From CAZLBC01 sp964557575 (GTDB taxonomy: Bacteria > Planctomycetota > Phycisphaerae > SM23-33), in the NCBI GenBank assembly GCA_964557575.1, contig CAZLBC010000105.1:1-15090 (forward strand): a stretch of DNA of 15,090 bases. Direction: 5' to 3'. This document shows positions 14,206 to 15,090 of this stretch, one piece after another. The notes beneath the pieces are model-generated. The model did no database searches. It saw nothing but the letters and a program-made list of their open reading frames with translations, and was not told the origin of the DNA. Within the stretch, counting starts at the first letter, position 1. Each line of letters begins with the position of its first letter. A program made the position numbers and the translations under genes.

Positions 14206-14718
14206 ATGAGAACGAAACGCGTGAACATAGAAGTCAACGACCTGATGCAGCGCGGGTACGTCTACTGCCTCACCGAGCCGGCGGGGCGGAACTTCCACCC
14301 CGATTTCCGGCCGGAGCTGACACCGAAAGAGATGCTCGCGCTCGGTGTCTTCGGCGGCAGGTACATGACCGACTGTGCCGGCGAGTTCCCCGCGAGCTGG
14401 TTCGCCGGCGCCCGGCTGTGTCACGAGCGCCACGACCCGGATCTGAACTTCTTCGGGGTCAACGCCTCGCAGCCGCTGGCGGAGTGGCGGCGGAAGGGGT
14501 GGATCTACGAAGAGGATCCCCGCGGCTGGTTCCAGTGGTACTGCCGGTACTACCGGGGACGGCGGTGCCCGGACGACGAGCGGCAGGTCAAGCGGTGGAA
14601 GGCCATGACGCGGCACATCGCCCAGATTCAAAAACACTGCCGGAAGGGCGACCGCGACTGCCGGCCGCGCCAGCGGCAGGCCCTGCTGAACTGGGCGTAC
14701 GACAGCCGGGCGCTGTGA
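14206..14718 (+). CDS. Conserved protein of unknown function
   Basis: This 170-residue soluble protein has no signal peptide or membrane segment. It is rich in aromatic, Arg and Cys residues. Recognisable conserved-looking stretches are LTPKEMLALGVFGGRYMTDC (40-59), EFPASWF, FFGVNASQPLAEWRRKGWI, DPRGWFQWYCRYYRGRR and RPRQRQALLNWAYDSR near the C-terminus. I have seen similar sequences annotated only as hypothetical in diverse bacteria, and I cannot assign a function. The present ATG has no clear SD (only gcgga about 11 nt upstream). The likely original RBS is at 14058-14062, beyond the inserted element. GTG 14221 is an alternative start. Expression may therefore be reduced even though the reading frame looks intact. 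Confidence 0.8.
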   Translation: MRTKRVNIEVNDLMQRGYVYCLTEPAGRNFHPDFRPELTPKEMLALGVFGGRYMTDCAGEFPASWFAGARLCHERHDPDLNFFGVNASQPLAEWRRKGWIYEEDPRGWFQWYCRYYRGRRCPDDERQVKRWKAMTRHIAQIQKHCRKGDRDCRPRQRQALLNWAYDSRAL

Positions 14719-14790
14719 ACCGAAACACCGAACATGACGGGGTGACGCGAGATCGCCACAACCGAAACGAAAAAACGCGGCGCGCTGCGG

Positions 14791-15069
14791 GTGGGGACCT
14801 CCGGGTACCAGTACGACCACTGGAAGGAGACCTTCTACCCTCCCGATCTGCCCAGGCGGCGGTGGTTCGAGCACTACCGCGGCCACTTCGACACGGTGGA
14901 GATCAACAACACCTTCGACCTGCTCCGCGAATACAACGCGGACCTGGCGGAGGCGGCACAACAGCGCGGCATCGAGTTGAAGATCGCGCGGACCGGCGCG
15001 GCGGTCGACCTGTTCAACGCGGTCGCCGGCGAACGCGCCGCCGGGGCCTGCCTCCACCTGACCTGCTGA
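14791..15069 (+). pseudogene. Chimeric DUF72 (YecE-like) N-terminal fragment
   Basis: The first 43 or so residues match the start of DUF72 proteins very well: VGTSGYQYDHWKETFYPPDL, a FEHYRGHFDTVEINNTF segment, all in the family's usual order. DUF72 proteins normally continue for about 200 more residues beginning YRLP; here the frame passes instead into LLREYNADLAEAAQQRGIEL and LFNAVAGERAAGACLHLTC, which I do not recognise as DUF72. An in-frame deletion joining two genes is the likely cause. The natural start seems lost: the frame upstream reads REIATTETKKRGALR, where an initiator would be expected at ATC 14752, behind GGGGTG (14739-14744). GTG 14791 has no SD. The product is probably nonfunctional. 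Confidence 0.65.
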
Positions 15070-15077
15070 GAGGACGC

Positions 15078-15090
15078 ATGCCCGTACCCG
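15078..15090 (+). CDS. Start of a gene cut by the window edge
   Basis: ATG at 15078 follows GAGAGGA (15068-15074), which overlaps the preceding stop codon. Only four codons (MPVP) are visible. The tight spacing suggests translational coupling to the upstream fragment. Function cannot be judged. Confidence 0.4.

Noticed and set aside
1..15090. CRISPR arrays, tRNA or rRNA genes, known riboswitches
   Set aside because: No spaced repeat series, cloverleaf-like sequence or rRNA-like segment was seen on either strand.

Overview
The window is GC-rich (long GC-rich coding stretches with weak AT signals only between genes). It reads like a member of the Planctomycetota-Verrucomicrobiota-Lentisphaerota group. 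The basis is an ECF sigma factor of the Rhodopirellula/Verrucomicrobium type translationally coupled to a FecR-like membrane protein, several very large secreted NHL/beta-propeller proteins, and CBM9-like carbohydrate-binding domains. A gap of exactly 100 N with duplicated flanks shows that this is a draft, probably metagenomic, assembly.

Region 1 (about 92-5842, minus strand) reads, in transcription order, ECF sigma factor, FecR-like anti-sigma/sensor carrying an extracytoplasmic CBM9-like domain, then a secreted propeller protein of about 1,130 residues with an EF-hand loop and a C-terminal CBM9-like domain. A divergent intergenic region (5843-6115) holds a sigma-70-like promoter for the sigma factor and a cluster of ACAAT/ATTGT motifs.

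Region 2 (6116-12192, plus strand) is a two-gene operon: a secreted concanavalin-like/propeller protein (894 residues once the gap is collapsed) and a secreted clan GH-A-like glycoside hydrolase ending in a third CBM9-like domain. It closes at a perfect 17-bp hairpin shared with the convergent gene. My working model is that regions 1 and 2 form one surface glycan-sensing and glycan-processing locus, in which the FecR protein itself carries the sugar-binding module. This is inference from domain content and layout.

Region 3 (12311-15090) is more mixed. It holds a secreted CIA30-FAS1 fusion (minus), a short lipoprotein with one WD40-like (PD40) motif, a conserved protein of unknown function, and a truncated, chimeric DUF72 relic. 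The start of another gene runs off the edge. Between the lipoprotein and the conserved protein lies a 126-bp insertion-like element with 12-bp internal inverted repeats and 10-bp flanking direct repeats. It appears to have separated the downstream gene from its own ribosome binding site.
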